From NCBI GenBank assembly GCA_001599815.1, contig BCIA01000002.1, positions 682,001 through 746,000 of the forward strand: a DNA stretch of 64,000 nucleotides, in the 5' to 3' direction. The translations under genes were made by a program, and so were the position numbers. This DNA is from Furcasterigmium furcatum (lineage: Eukaryota; Ascomycota; Sordariomycetes; Glomerellales; Plectosphaerellaceae). Position 1 is the stretch's first letter. Each line of letters opens with the position of its first letter. The notes beneath the pieces are model-generated. The model worked only from the letters and a program-made list of their open reading frames with translations, made no database searches and had not been told where the DNA came from. Shown piece after piece: positions 22,238-34,441 of this stretch.

Positions 22238-25200
22238 CGTGGCGGCTTGGGCGGACGGATGCGAGCGAAGTCGAACAGCTGACGGCAAGTCTAGGCGGAT
22301 GTGTGTGACACTCGGGAGACACTCAGGCCAGGCTTGGGAGGACGTCGTGGTATGTTTCGCCCGATGTACAGATGGGCAGAGACGTCAGGTAGACAAGGGA
22401 AGGTAGGTCGTGGTTATGCGTGGTTGGTGAAGGCTGGGTATCGGTGTGCGATCTTTCCGGGGGACCTCACTAGCAAGCTCATGAGATACAGGGTCGGGTG
22501 TCCGGTTGAGGGAAGTCCAGGCGGGAGCGTGGCGGTTAGGGTGGAGGAGGATCGTGGGATATATAAAGCGTGGCACGAGAAGAGTCAAGGCCAGGCAAGG
22601 GTTCAATGCGGAGGAGATGGGGAGACTAGGGGGTAGCGGGAGAAGGCGGATAAGAGAAGGAACAAGGAAGAAGAGATTTAATAAAAATGGAAACGAAGCC
22701 AGGTGTGGTGTGATGGCACAAGAGTCGAGAGTCTCGAGCCTCGGTGGGCGCGTGGGAGCGGCAGCAAGCATCCCACTGTCGGCAGACAGAACTAAGCCTA
22801 TTTTTCCACGATAGTATGGGGGCGCGCTGGGTCCCGAGCCCCGGAGATGACCATCATCTCGCCGCCGACCGACGAACGGAGAAGGTGAACGGCAAGGACA
22901 GGCCCACGAGCCCACTTCTGGGTGATGTCCATGAATCGTGAGTGGGCCACCGCCCCGACCGAATGGGGGTTGGCGAAGTCGCCGGTCTTTGATGGTCTAG
23001 GCAAAAGGGGGCTTCCCGTTTTTCCTGACGGTCGAGCGATGGGAGTAAAAAGGGACCAGGGGCGGACGATAAGCCATGCTGACTAGCGCGAGGTACCAAA
23101 GGCGAGTCGTTGGTCCTGATTCCTTTCAGCTCTCCCCGTCTCACATCCTCCCTGTGGCAAAAGCAGCGCAGTGTGTCGGTACGACCAGTGGGCCGACCGC
23201 TGCACAAACGTCGCCTTTCCAAACTGCCCTCGTGACGTGACGAGTCCCGAGCCAAGCCAGAGGGACGGGGTCCTCGAGGGACTGGAGTCTCGAAGCGAAC
23301 CGATGACATACTGTAGCGCGAATCCTGCCCGATGGGTGGAACAGCTCAGCGAAAAGACTGGGGAAATGGGGCGCGCCGGCCTAGGGTACGGAACGGCCTG
23401 GAGATCGCGGAGGCGTCAACGTAGATATTGAACCCTTCGGAAATCTCGTCTGACGTGTCTCTTGTTCGTCCGGCTGTGGCGGCTGATTCGGCGTTTGAAG
23501 GATGGGTTCCATCGAGAAGAGGGGCACGACGTCAAGATAGATGATGGAGGGACGACTTTTGCCCGTCCGGATAGCATCCGGATGATCTCGAGTCGCCCGT
23601 GGGATTGGCGCGGGACAGAGGGGTGTCATTCATTGAATGGAGGTGGGATGGATGGATGGATCGCAAGAGGTGCGGCGGTGAAGTCAACAACAGCCTTACA
23701 ACGCCGCAGAGGGAATGGAAGGTAGGACCCCGCCTGAGGTGCGGGTTGACGGTTGCGCCTTCCCTCCACCACAGCATCGAATTCCGGCTGGACTCGGGAT
23801 GTGAAAGGGAAGGTGTGATGCCTTCGTGCTTTCCTCCCAGTGGCTCATCGCTATCTGACCATCTCCTCACCCGATACGTCAATGTGAATGTCAGATAACG
23901 ACTCACAACACCATCAGATCATGCCAGCAGGCCTGCCTATTCCTGGCCTCATTCTTTCCCGCGTCGGCAATCGACGGCTGAAGTGACGGGCTACTTACTA
24001 CCTGATCACGCGATGATACTCTCATCAGCCTGAGAATTCCTTCTATCGCCTCAGATCATGCCGTCGACATGCCGCTTGGACGACTCGGGGAGCACAGGTC
24101 GACGGCACATACTCATTTTCCATCGCGGAAGTCGGCGACATCGGCCTTAGTGGCAAGAACACGAGCTTCAGCCTGGCTTTTCGCATCTCGCCGGGAACAA
24201 GCAATCGCAAATTCGACCCTGATCTCACTTCGGGCTGGACTAGCCCCGAAGAAGCTGTCCGGGGGAAGGTTTCTAGAACTTGCTCCTCGGGGTTGCCGCT
24301 TTCAAGACCCTCGCCAGACCTGACTGGCCGTGTCCCTGGCCATGGCCTGCTGGAGCAAGACATGGCTGTGCTGCGTGTTCAGAATCAACTCCAGCCAGAC
24401 GTCTGGTCCAATACTTTTTCAGCTGACAGATCCAGCCATGTCACTCACTCTGGATGCCCGGAATAACCCCCACGAACCTCGGAAATCCGAGCTCGACACC
24501 CTGCTCCTGGCCGTTTGAAACGCTGCCAGGTCGATCACGGATGTTTGCACAGTCCACCCAGCCACCGTCAAATGCATTGCAGACCCTTCAACTAAACATT
24601 TCGGACCCCTCATTGAGCAAGCAATGGAGATCTGATGTCCCTGGCGGACCCCGTATCATCGTGGCCCGCTCCACAATGACGTCGTCAGCCTTTTTGGCGA
24701 GAACTGCGGTTTGCCCCACGATGACCGACTGGATGTGTGGCGGGGCTTCAGTGACAGCATCTCCGGGAAGCATGAGCACTAATAACACCTGCATATCGGC
24801 GCCAAGAGCATCCATCCATCATCAGTGGATTGCATATGGCAGCAAGTTGGGCTTGGCGTCGTCGCTAGCTGCTGGTGAGGACCTGCTTCAGCTTTCCTGC
24901 AGTGGATGAGTTATTTCATGCGTATCCATTCTGCCGAAATAGAACGAGCGCCTTAGTAGAGCGTCGAATCAGACTCCAATAATAATGTACTGAATCTTGA
25001 CAGTAAGGGTGTCTGGCGCTGGGCTTCACACCAACGATGGTCGCGGGCCAAGTCACGAAGCAATTTTGTCAACAAGGCAGAAACGACAAGGTTCAGTGGT
25101 TCATTACAAAATCGCAGTCGCCAACGCCAGGCTCAGAATAGATGTACAACGATTGTCGTAGACCTCGTGACCCCTTCACCCGTTCCCCGTGCCACCTCAA

Positions 25201-25474
25201 AATCCATGGTCTCAGAAACAGTCGAAAGAAGTACGCAGTCCACATCTGCGACACTCGATCCAGGAACGTTCGTACAGAGGCTCCCAGTACTGTCCTATCC
25301 ACCCGCCAACTCTGGGTATCAACCGGGTATAGCCAACAGCATCAGTAGTCAGTGCATTTTGTTCTCCGCCGCTCTCGTCTTTCGTCCGCCCTCGGCGGCG
25401 TGTCTGTCTCTCGGCGGAAAGGCTTGGCATCAGAGCCAATATGTTCAGGTGAAGTGTCGATTCGCGTAAATGCC
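22238..25474. other. long intergenic region
   Basis: 3.2 kb with no gene I can support. The part next to 22237 is the probable promoter and leader of the F-box-like gene, purine-rich on the plus strand (22520-22700). A GGAT tetranucleotide repeat (four copies) sits at 23645-23660. Between 24000 and 25000 there are short open frames on both strands without recognisable domains. Confidence 0.45.
23645..23660. repeat. GGAT tetranucleotide microsatellite
   Basis: Four perfect copies of GGAT in non-coding DNA. Confidence 0.8.
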
Positions 25475-26152
25475 TCAAATGGCAATCCAGATGAGCATGA
25501 TGACAACGTCGAGACCCTTGCCCTCGCCGCCGTCATACTTGTAGGACCACATGCCGTCCTTCTTCTCGTCCCAGTAGGCACCAGTGGACGAGTGCATGCC
25601 GCGACGGCCGACATGAGGCTTGCCGTCGGTGGCCGTGGCCGACTCGGTCGAGGTGGAGATGTGCGGCTCCTCGGAGTTGACCTCAGTTCCCTTCGACTTG
25701 TTGAGGGACGCGGTAGGGACGAGGTGCTGGACAATGGTCGAGTTGCACGCGAACTTGTACCCAGGAGCCGAGGCGCCCTGAGGAGTCGACTCGGAGATGA
25801 CGGCCTTCAGAACAGAGGACTGGGACTTCGTGTCAGCACAAACATTGACATGCCTGCACATGATATCAAGAACGCACAATGATCGTCGAGTTCCACTCGG
25901 CTGTGTTCGCATGGTCGTAGAACTCGGCGCTACCGATAGCGCTCTGGCATGCCTGGGGAAAGGTATCAGCTGCTGTCTCACAGCGACTCGTCGCAATTCG
26001 ACGTATTCGGGAAAGCTCACATCGGTCGCGATCTGCTTGAGGCGCGTGAAGGGAATGGGCTGTCGAGTCGAGAGTTAGCGCAACGAGGTCCAAAAATCGC
26101 GTTACTTCGGATGCGGGAGCCGTACGGGAGCAGGTCCGGTCTTGTCAGCCAT
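25475..26152 (-). CDS. dynein light chain, Tctex-1 type
   Basis: Four exons on the minus strand: 26126-26152, 26021-26059, 25878-25952, and 25475 to 25825 or 25819. All joins are phase 0; the product has 163 or 161 residues. Tctex-type light chains dimerise on the dynein intermediate chain and link cargo to the microtubule motor. The family pattern is seen as IPFTRLKQIATDAC (N-terminal helix), EWNSTII...VLKAVISEST (second helix), FACNSTIVQH (first strand) and HSSTGAYWDEKKDGMWSYKY (dimer strands). The protein ends in the hydrophobic VVIMLIWIAI. A Glu/Thr/Ser-rich insert of about 40 residues sits between strands. The last intron has two AG acceptors six bases apart; the inner one gives the usual helix length. 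Promoter region shared with VTC1. Confidence 0.9.
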
Positions 26153-26981
26153 TGTGAAAAGGAAGTCGAGTAATTATGTTATGGAGGCGGTGATGCGGCG
26201 ACCGGAGGAATAGCAGGAGGTGATGATGGTGGTATTGGTGAAAGATCTCAGAGAGTTCGAGGAGGCGAAAGAAGGATTGGCGAGGTGTTTGGTCCGACCA
26301 GGTTGTTTCCAACTTGGCTCACATGGAAATTAATAAGTGGACTGTTTTGGACTCCGCGTCGCATCAAAACGCTAGGTAACACGAGGGGCAGGCGCGACCG
26401 GAGCAACGAGGCAGCCTGGATCAGCTGTTGAGTCACCTGATCTTCGATAAGAGATAACCAATGATTTTAGGTAAGCAGCGCACAATGTCATGTTGAGGGG
26501 CCAACCAACCAACTAGAATGAGGCGCGCAGGCACGTGTCAGCATGCCCCCAAATTCCTGTCCCGCTGCAGGGCGACGGCCCAGATGACAGGGATTGATGC
26601 AAGCGCGGGACGAGAGCTACCAAAGCCTCGCATCCACCTTCGTCTTCTTTTGGCACCAGGTCGTTCTGGATCCCCTCTGCCGGCTACTCGGTTTTTCTCT
26701 CACCTGGCCGGAGAATAAAGACTCTACACCAATTGAAGTCTTCTAACGAGTCAATTGCCTCCCTGCCATTTCATCGCATCTTTCAAGGGTCTTGTCGAGG
26801 CTGTACGCTCCCTACTGCCACCACACCTCGCCAACTTCCACCTCCAGCTTCAGCTTCGGATCTCTCGACAGACAAGACAGACGACGTCACACCCCGCTCG
26901 TGATCCCGATCCCGACGCCGACAGGCCCTCAACACTGTTCAGCAGCAGCTACATTCTCGAGAACCGCCAGGAACATCCGCC
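26153..26981. promoter_or_regulatory. divergent promoter, Tctex-1 light chain / VTC1
   Basis: 829 bp separate the two start codons on opposite strands. The VTC1 side has a C/T-rich leader (about 26750-26980). No individual site can be assigned. Confidence 0.5.
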
Positions 26982-27485
26982 ATGTCTAGCCAGCCCCTTC
27001 TCCAGACTGCTCCGGGTACGTCAATCTTTGCGATCTGGCGATGTCCAGCTGTATCTCAATCCTTCGCCATCCAAAACTTCTCCCCTGCAGCATGACATCA
27101 AGCTAATAGTACTCCTCTGTCTACAGGCAAGCGCATCGCCCTCCCTACCCGCGTCGAGCCCAAGGTCTTCTTCGCCAACGAGCGTACCTTCTTGTCATGG
27201 CTCAACTTCACCGTCATCCTCGGAGCCCTTGCCATCGGCATGCTCAACTTCGGTGACCGCCCTGCCTTCATCAGCGCCTTCCTCTTCACGGGCGTTGCGA
27301 TGCTCACCATGATCTACGCCCTCGTGACGTATCATTGGCGCGCGAAATCGATCCGTGTCCGCGGCCAGGCGGGCTTCGACGACCGCTTCGGCCCCACGTT
27401 CCTGGCCATCATCCTGCTCCTGGCCGTCGTCGTCAACTTCGTCCTCAGGATAACCTACAACCGCAACCAGAAGCACGGCAACTAA
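26982..27485 (+). CDS. VTC1: vacuolar transporter chaperone 1 (polyphosphate polymerase complex subunit)
   Basis: Two exons, 26982-27015 and 27127-27485, give 130 residues. The 111-bp intron has a GTACGT donor and a CTACAG acceptor. Vtc1 is the small membrane subunit of the VTC complex that makes polyphosphate and moves it into the vacuole; it also supports membrane trafficking. The short N-terminus leads into VEPKVFFANERTFLSWLNF, the family signature. Three membrane helices follow (about 42-60, 67-86 and 105-123), with charged loops containing RAKSIRVRGQAGFDDRFGP. Length and topology match the family (yeast Vtc1 is 129 residues). There is no SPX or catalytic domain, as expected for this subunit. 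Confidence 0.95.
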
Positions 27486-27902
27486 ATGGTCTGGTCAATG
27501 AACGGTCAGAAAGGACCAAACGAGGGCGTCGCACGCACCGATGGCCGGCTCCCGCCAAGACCTGCACTTCAATCACACATGGTCTGGCGTAGTTCAAACA
27601 ACCCGCAAAGCTGGGGTGTACCTTTATATTGGAGGGGGGCGGTTCGGGATGAAGGGAGATGAGGCACGATTTGCATCAATTGGTCCGGGTACGGTGTTTT
27701 GAGGAGACAAGTATGGTAACCACATCATTCAGGACTAGTTCCAGCGAACATCAACAATTGTAAAACCTCAAAAGTGACAAGTCCATGTCGGGTATCATAT
27801 GCTAGTGCCTCCTACATGCCCCGAACGCCAAAGATCCTCGTCACGTCTGTGAATGATCTTGCAGAATGCCAAACGCCAACCGCGGGCCCTTCCCATCTCT
27901 CC
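27486..27902. other. convergent 3' region
   Basis: 417 bp between the VTC1 stop and the Alba-protein stop; nothing further seen. Confidence 0.5.
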
Positions 27903-28556
27903 TCAGCAGTTTGTTACCTCGTTCGACTGCACAGTGACATCGCCTCTGGCTTTCAGCTCCGGAACTGACGCCCTCGAGAGAAAGATGCTCAGAGACATGG
28001 CGGCTCTCTGCGTGGGCTCCGGCATGACAGCCCTTTCGAAGCGGCTCCGGCTCTCCATGACCTCAAAGTCATCGTCTTCACTGTCGTCCTCTGCACGAGT
28101 CCCGTCAGGCAGGATCGTTTCGTCGACGGTGTCTGGCGCTTTGGGTTTCGGCGGCAACTCGTACATCATGTTGTATTGGAACCACGTCCCAGCACCCCCG
28201 TTTTCTTTCTCGCCGCCTAGCTCCCGCTTGACTACTTCCGCAATCGTAATCATCTTGCAGACATCCGCAGGCCTCGCATGTAAGAATGCGACGCGGGGTC
28301 GCGGATCGCCGGTGTCCTTGCGCAGGTGCTCGAGGAGGCGGGTGGCTCGCTTGCTGATCTGGGTCGAGGAGATCGTGAAGCCCGGGAGGACATCGTATTT
28401 GTCCCTGAGGTTGGCCAGCAGTAATTGGTGCGCTGCGCAGAGCGGCGCCGTAGGCGGATTTTTTGTGGCTGGAGGGACTGCCTTTGGTGCCGGCTCCTCT
28501 GAAGACATAGCGTCGACGGTCGAGTCGGTCTTGAGTTTCTTCCTTGACCGCGGCAT
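27903..28556 (-). CDS. Alba-domain nucleic-acid-binding protein
   Basis: Single exon, 217 residues from the first in-frame ATG (28556). The frame stays open about 76 codons further upstream, but without an ATG. The N-terminus is basic (PRSRKKLK, a possible nuclear signal). A domain of about 100 residues follows, with LLANLRDKYDVLP, then PRVAFLHARPADVCKMITIAEVVKREL. The segment CKMITIAEVVKREL matches the conserved helix of Alba proteins (KAIxIAEIxKR). A strand with WFQYNMMYELPP comes next, then an acidic tail. Alba proteins bind DNA or RNA; eukaryotic members include RNase P/MRP subunits of the Rpp25/Pop6 type. A role in RNase P/MRP is possible but not shown. Confidence 0.65.
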   Translation of the reverse strand: MPRSRKKLKTDSTVDAMSSEEPAPKAVPPATKNPPTAPLCAAHQLLLANLRDKYDVLPGFTISSTQISKRATRLLEHLRKDTGDPRPRVAFLHARPADVCKMITIAEVVKRELGGEKENGGAGTWFQYNMMYELPPKPKAPDTVDETILPDGTRAEDDSEDDDFEVMESRSRFERAVMPEPTQRAAMSLSIFLSRASVPELKARGDVTVQSNEVTNC

Positions 28557-31475
28557 GGCCACCAATTCGGAACGCGAAATGCTGTACCGTAATGCCTGCC
28601 TTTCAAGAGCACGAAGCTGCGGCGACAGTGGTTCTGGGGTGGACTGGTCGAGGAGTGGTTGAAGTTTGCGAGGGGCAGTTTCGACAAAATTCAAGGCTTC
28701 CAAAAGTTCAATGGATTTGATTTCCAGCTCCAGTTTTGACAGGGGCCGGGTCCGATGGTGGGGCCCCGAAGCGGCGCCTCTCACGGGAAGGTCGGCGGAA
28801 CAACGATCCAGGTATGTCCATCGCCACCCCGACAGGTACTCCGTTCAGAACTACTAGTCGATTTGGGCAGCCCTTGTAATAGATTGTCTCCAGTTCAGCG
28901 AGAGATAATATCGATTCCCTGACGCAAAGAGAGAGGTTGTCTCAGTCCCCCGAGGCTCGATCTGAGGTTGGTCGACGTGCTCATCCCGAGGGCCGTCGTT
29001 CTCTATGACCCTCTTTGCCGCCCGAGATCGTGCAGTGCGCCATTTTGCCTGGTCGATCTGCCGTTGATCTCCAAGAAACCGTGCCATACTGGAGGACACA
29101 CTACGCTGTGCGACCTTTTGATGCCGCCGCTGGGCTGTTTGCGTCTTGAGGTTGCATGGTTGAGCGTACCCAGGGGCCGGCCAACGGCTTGGCACCTAAA
29201 CAATGGCTTGATACTCCGTTTTCAGTCAGCACCCTCTTGTGTATGTAAGACACTCAACTCAACAGCCAAGTAGAAAACATGGCTTCAAGATAGACGGCAA
29301 CGCCGGATTTCAAATACTAGCGAGCGACAGGGTAAAACGGAGAGTAAGCATCTGATCCGCCCACATCTTGCTGAGTATTGCCATGTCCAAGTTCGCGCGC
29401 GCATGTCCAGTCAGATAATAGGCTGTCATTCTTGGCGTCCTCTCTCCGCCCTCAGTTTGCCAGGGAAGGCGCTGTCAAATGCAAACGCCGCTGTTTGTGC
29501 TGGATCCCCAAGCCGGCAATGAATAGCAGGCATCAATAAGTACCCATGTCGATATTGAGCCTATCAGACCCTCTGACAGAACCTCGCGAGCGAAGTCTTC
29601 ACCCCGATCGTTTGGGTTGCCGAGGCTGGGTATACGAATACCGCCTCCTCAACGGCTCCAGTGTCTGACGCCGTCTTACACACATCCCCGAACCTTGAGG
29701 GCTCTCATCGTGCGGAGGCCGCTCCGTTAACGTCACTTGCTTCCAAGTGGAGAGCTCATCAGGCGTCGACGGCGAGCTTGACGCATTGCTGCACTCAAAA
29801 GCCAAGCTGGGGCGTTGCTAGTCCTGAGAAACGTGCTCGAGCTCAGCGCGCAGGTAGCTTCTAGCGCAGCTAGGTGTCCTCTATTCAGGCTTCGAGTCAT
29901 GCTCTGGTGTTATTAGTCGCGATGGCATGGACGAGTCCTTGGGCTAGGGAGGAGGGCGCTGGCCAGGACGATCTTAGCCCGAGGAGCTATGACATCCTAG
30001 CCATGTGGAACGCCCGGAAGCTCCCCGATAGCACCAATAAGACTGAGCTGACAGGAAGGGGGAGGACCAGCAGGAGCCAACGGATAAGGGGACCCTCGAA
30101 AAGCCTCCGCTTTGATTCCCTGCAGACTCGGTACGGACTCGTATCGTTGACTGAGAAAAAGACGTGAGAAACGGGGATTCGGGCGGCCTCGCAGCCCCGG
30201 GACTTGTTTGCTCGATGCTCGCTCGGCTTGATCGGGCGACGCTCAAAGAGAATCAGGAGTTGGAAATTCATGTTCCATTCCTTGCCGTGTGCCAAAAGGA
30301 AGCAGCCAACCAGCATGGCTCCCACCCACACCAGCCTGACTCCTGGGCGCCGCGACGACATGCATGTTCCATGGGCAAGGTACCAGCATCGGCAGTAGCC
30401 CGATGCGCGGCCAGCAGGTACCGGCCAGGGCTCCACCCCCTGCAGCCTTCCTGCCTCATTGCCTCTGCATCTGATTGCATCTGATTTCGCCATCCTTCCA
30501 CGAAAGTGGGCCCCACTTTGGCCCCCCGACGGCGTGGGAAATCAGTGGGCTCCCGGGCCTCGTTCGGCTGGGTCTTGCGCCCCATCCAACTGGAAGCCTC
30601 GCTCCCCCCTCCCAGATCATGGATGTGTCCGCGCAAGTCCACCCAAGCCTCCATCTCATTCCTTCAAACCCGGGCGCCCATTCTCTCACAGTCTCCCCCT
30701 CTCCCCCCGTCTCCTTTCGCAAGTCAATCTCCCACACTCCCTTCGCCCCCATTCACCATCACCCACCCACCCCAAAACAAGTCGACCACGAAGGAAGATC
30801 CAACTCGTGTCGACTTCTCTTTTCCCCCTTTTTCTCATTCTCCCTCTCACACTCTCTCACTCATTACACCACGGTATTCGAACACATTCGCGCACTCCTT
30901 TTCTTCCCTCTCGTCTACAAACATCGAGGCTTTCACTAGCGCTCGACCTCCTCCGCCTCCCCATCTCCTCCGTCCTCGCTGCGCGACTCGCCACCCGCCG
31001 CCCGACTAGGCAGCAGGCGCTTCTCCCGAGTGCCTTTTTGCCTCCCTTTGTCGCCGCCTCGCATCACGCGTCCCAGCAAGGTTTCTGCTGGGTTTGAGAA
31101 GCTCCTGAGGAGACGGACGACGCTCAGGCCACATCGCCGACCTGACTGCCTGCTTGCCTGTTCCTTGTCTTATCGCCCCCTTTTCGTCGTGTTGGCCCAG
31201 CCCCGAGCCAAATCAAACAATCCGAAACTCCACCCCCGTGCTGCAGGGCGGTCCACAGTTTACGTCAGCCTGCCTGCACCTCGTAAAGGCGATCCCTCAG
31301 GCTCATCCGCCACCCCTGCACCTCCACCACTTCATCAACCACCGTTGTTGACGGGTCATCGTCAGCACTCGACTCACTTCTCCCATTCCTGCCTCGTCGC
31401 GACTCGGTCACCCGAACGAGTCCATCTCATCGCGAGGCTTGCGCGCATCGTCTCGGCCTTTCTACCCCTCAGAGC
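28557..31475. other. long divergent intergenic region
   Basis: 2.9 kb between the starts of the Alba and Ahc1-like genes. The segment 30640-31475 is extremely C/T-rich on the plus strand and is the likely promoter and leader of the Ahc1-like gene. Open frames there are compositional. Nothing recognisable at 28860-30500. Confidence 0.5.
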
Positions 31476-33401
31476 ATGCTGACTTCGTTCCGCTTCTGGG
31501 GCTCTGAGAAGGGAAGCGACGACAAGCTGCACCTGGACACCATTCCCATGCACGCCTCCGCCGCATTTCAACAGCCCATCTTGCATCACAACACGTTTAT
31601 CACACCTGTTGTCACGCCGGTACGGCCGCCGAAACGAAGGAGAGATAGTATTCTTGACAACTCGCCCTCCCGCACTTATGAAGCGCCGGTCAGATCACCC
31701 GCCAAGCGGGTGAAGCTCGAGGCGACGCCGCCGCCCGTGAAAGCTTCTCTGCCAGAAATGGAACCGGAGCTCTCGCCCGAGTCGGCACCCATGGTTGACG
31801 ACTCGGACAAGGCGTGCGACGCCATCAGCTACCAGTTTGGTCTTGAGATCTTGCTCAAGCATGACGAGTTGAGGCTCATCAACCAGGAACTCGCAAAGTG
31901 TCAGGTCGCTCTCGAGCAGCTCCGGAGATGTCATCTCATCCCCTACCCGGTCACCTGTCCCACGCCGGCCCAGATGCTGGAGATCAGCAGCGGGAAGGGC
32001 CCTGCAGTACGAGGCAGGCACGGCGAGACGGTACCGCAGTGGGCGGCTCCCTATGGTGTCGTCGATGGTCCTTATGCTCGTCACTATGCCAAGTGGCTCA
32101 TCCCTGATCCCAAGTTTGATGGTGTCGAGCCCGAGTGGCATCCCGTGATGGAATCTGGACGTGGCAGGGCTACCGCGGAAGGCCGCACCACCAGAAACAG
32201 TATCGTCGATGTCCCCGGCTTGGCCAGCAAGGCGCGCGCGAATCGCGGCATCAACCAGAGACTGCAGTCACTGTCGAACGGGTATCCGCAGCCCAAGGAC
32301 AAGGCTGGCCCATGCGTACTGAAGCGTTCTGATGGCCAGACCGTCAAGCTTGTCTGCATCGACTGCCAGAGGGACAACTTCTCGAGTACCCAAGGCTTTA
32401 TCAACCATTGCCGTATAGCCCACAGGCGAGACTTCAAGAGCCACGAGGAAGCTGCCGTGCACTGCGGGCATCCTATTGATGTCAACGAGCCTGCCCCGCT
32501 TGTCCCGGAGGAGAAGGAGAAGACGAGCAGCGCTCCCATCCCTCGCCCATCCGGCATGGCGCACCCCTACACCACCCCGCAGATCACTGACCAACAAGCC
32601 TATGTCGCTCTGCAGTCACGCATCTCTGCCTCGCTCACTCTGTACCGCCAGGGCAAGCTCCCTGGCGTGACCGGCATCCCCACTTCGACCTCTGCGCCGG
32701 AGGCGACCAGCTCCAGCACCGACAGCGTTGCCGCTGACTCCAAGACCCCTTTCCTTGCTCGTTTTATGGCGAAGAGGAAGTTCGAGGGCGATCTCGCCGA
32801 CCTTGTCAAGGATGCCAAGCAGAAGGTGTGCTTGGACGACATGTTCTCCCCGAGCGACGAGTCGGAAGACGTGGACCCTGCATTCGTCAATGTCGGAAAC
32901 GGCTCGCGTGCTCCGGTTGTTCTGCGCACACCTGCAAAGGCCGTGGCAAGCACTGCCCCTCTGGCGCCTCTGACGAGGCCAGTCAGCAGCAAAGGCCATT
33001 CTTCTCACATGGGATTCGCCTCTCCTCCGATTAGCGTCTCGGACAAGGACGAGGACGCAACTGTCAGGCTCTTGGATGACGACAGCATGGACATCGATGC
33101 CGACCTCAGTCCCAACACTCTGGTCAGCAACAACGCCCCTTCGCTTGTTAGCGACGATGGCGAGTACGATGATTCGGATGACGGCTCTACTATGAGTGAT
33201 GCCAGCGATGGCATTGAATCTGAATCTGTGTCCGACGTTGCGGAGATCAACATCGAAGAAGACCATGAGCCTCGGGCTATGCGGCACCACCGCACCTCGA
33301 GCGGCGTCGAATCGAGAATGGGCCTGAAGAAGGACGAGTCCAAGCACGTCACCTTTATTAACCCGGTCAACAACAACGCCAAGAGAGCCCGCAAGCTCTA
33401 G
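31476..33401 (+). CDS. Ahc1-like zinc-finger protein (ADA histone acetyltransferase component type)
   Basis: Single exon, 641 residues. The N-terminus holds basic nuclear-signal-like blocks (PPKRRRDS, SPAKRVKLE). Residues 123-160 form a conserved-looking helical region (GLEILLKHDELRLINQELAK). The central signature is a C2H2 finger, C294-x2-C297-x13-H311-x4-H316, within VCIDCQRDNFSSTQGFINHC, followed by AHRRDFKSHEEAAVHCG. This arrangement matches fungal Ahc1-type proteins; in yeast Ahc1 keeps the ADA histone acetyltransferase complex together. The C-terminal third is acidic and Ser-rich (about 450-620) with a closing basic patch NNNAKRARKL. Complex membership is inferred from the finger block. 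It is preceded by a long C/T-rich leader. Confidence 0.7.
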   Translation: MLTSFRFWGSEKGSDDKLHLDTIPMHASAAFQQPILHHNTFITPVVTPVRPPKRRRDSILDNSPSRTYEAPVRSPAKRVKLEATPPPVKASLPEMEPELSPESAPMVDDSDKACDAISYQFGLEILLKHDELRLINQELAKCQVALEQLRRCHLIPYPVTCPTPAQMLEISSGKGPAVRGRHGETVPQWAAPYGVVDGPYARHYAKWLIPDPKFDGVEPEWHPVMESGRGRATAEGRTTRNSIVDVPGLASKARANRGINQRLQSLSNGYPQPKDKAGPCVLKRSDGQTVKLVCIDCQRDNFSSTQGFINHCRIAHRRDFKSHEEAAVHCGHPIDVNEPAPLVPEEKEKTSSAPIPRPSGMAHPYTTPQITDQQAYVALQSRISASLTLYRQGKLPGVTGIPTSTSAPEATSSSTDSVAADSKTPFLARFMAKRKFEGDLADLVKDAKQKVCLDDMFSPSDESEDVDPAFVNVGNGSRAPVVLRTPAKAVASTAPLAPLTRPVSSKGHSSHMGFASPPISVSDKDEDATVRLLDDDSMDIDADLSPNTLVSNNAPSLVSDDGEYDDSDDGSTMSDASDGIESESVSDVAEINIEEDHEPRAMRHHRTSSGVESRMGLKKDESKHVTFINPVNNNAKRARKL

Positions 33402-34441
33402 GCTCGCAAGAATGCAACACTCGTGTGTACATCTGGGCAGGCTCCAGACCCCGATTGCACACGACGGCCTGCACGGCCTCACCTCCATCGCCACATCTTG
33501 GATTCTCTCCCTTCTTGGGCGATGAAGTGTTTTTCCACCAACACTACTCCTTTATTTTACGCCTTTGCACAACTCCCTCTTCGTTTCGTCCTTTTTTTTT
33601 TCTCGTTTGCCCAAAAGATCCACGGATCCGGTGGGGAGGTCGCACATCTGGTCCGTGGGGACTGTCTGGTTCGGGGGTCATGGGGCTTTAGAGATATATC
33701 ACGGCGTCTGGGGTGGTATAGGCTTGGGAGCGATGGTGATTTGTGCTTTTTGTTTCATTGCCTGTAGACTTTGCTGTGAGGCACCATGTATATGCCTGCT
33801 GGTCTCTGGCCACCCCAGCGGAGGGTGGGCAGCGAGATTGCGAGACAGACGGCTGTACGCAAGACGTTTGTAACATACATAGTGGAAGCGGGAGCTTGAC
33901 GAATCATCACGAGAGCAGGCTCATTTTGCCTTGCAAACCCGATTGACCTTGAGACTCGCCTTGTTGTGATGTTGTGATGGCAACCCAACCCCGTTCCCAA
34001 CGACTTGGGGTTGCTTGTTTGGACATCATGGGTAGTCGAGCAGCTGACTCAGGCACCACATCTTTGTGGCGAGATGAGACCGAATTTATCAGAGACATCA
34101 CCCAGCTCCGATACATTGTTTCTCCCCAGATGGAACGCAGTCTCAGCACCCCGGCAACAGCTACCAGGCCGCGTGTACTGTTTACCTTCATTCGATTTAT
34201 TTGCAATTCATTTTTTCGAGGGCTTGGAAAGGCAGGCATAGAAACAGATAGCATTAATTTGGTAATAGGCGTATGGGCAAGTAATATCTGGCCTGGACCT
34301 GGCTGTCGGCTCTCCAAAAGCCAGACAACGACGTGATCGTAGACCTGTGTGCCCGTGAATATCTCCCGCCCCCTTGCCGATCGGGGGCCCTCCGCCGTCC
34401 TTGATTACATCACCTCAGACCCTGCTACTCGCGGGAAGCTC
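33402..34441. other. convergent 3' region
   Basis: 1.0 kb between converging stops. A run of nine or ten T near 33593-33602 is visible. No gene supported. Confidence 0.5.

Noticed and set aside
24588..24815. Possible small protein on the minus strand
   Set aside because: Too short and without homology visible by eye; no convincing extension by splicing found.
30459..31097. 212-codon Ser/Pro/Leu-rich open frame upstream of the Ahc1-like gene
   Set aside because: It lies in an extreme C/T-rich leader where all three frames are open; no domain.
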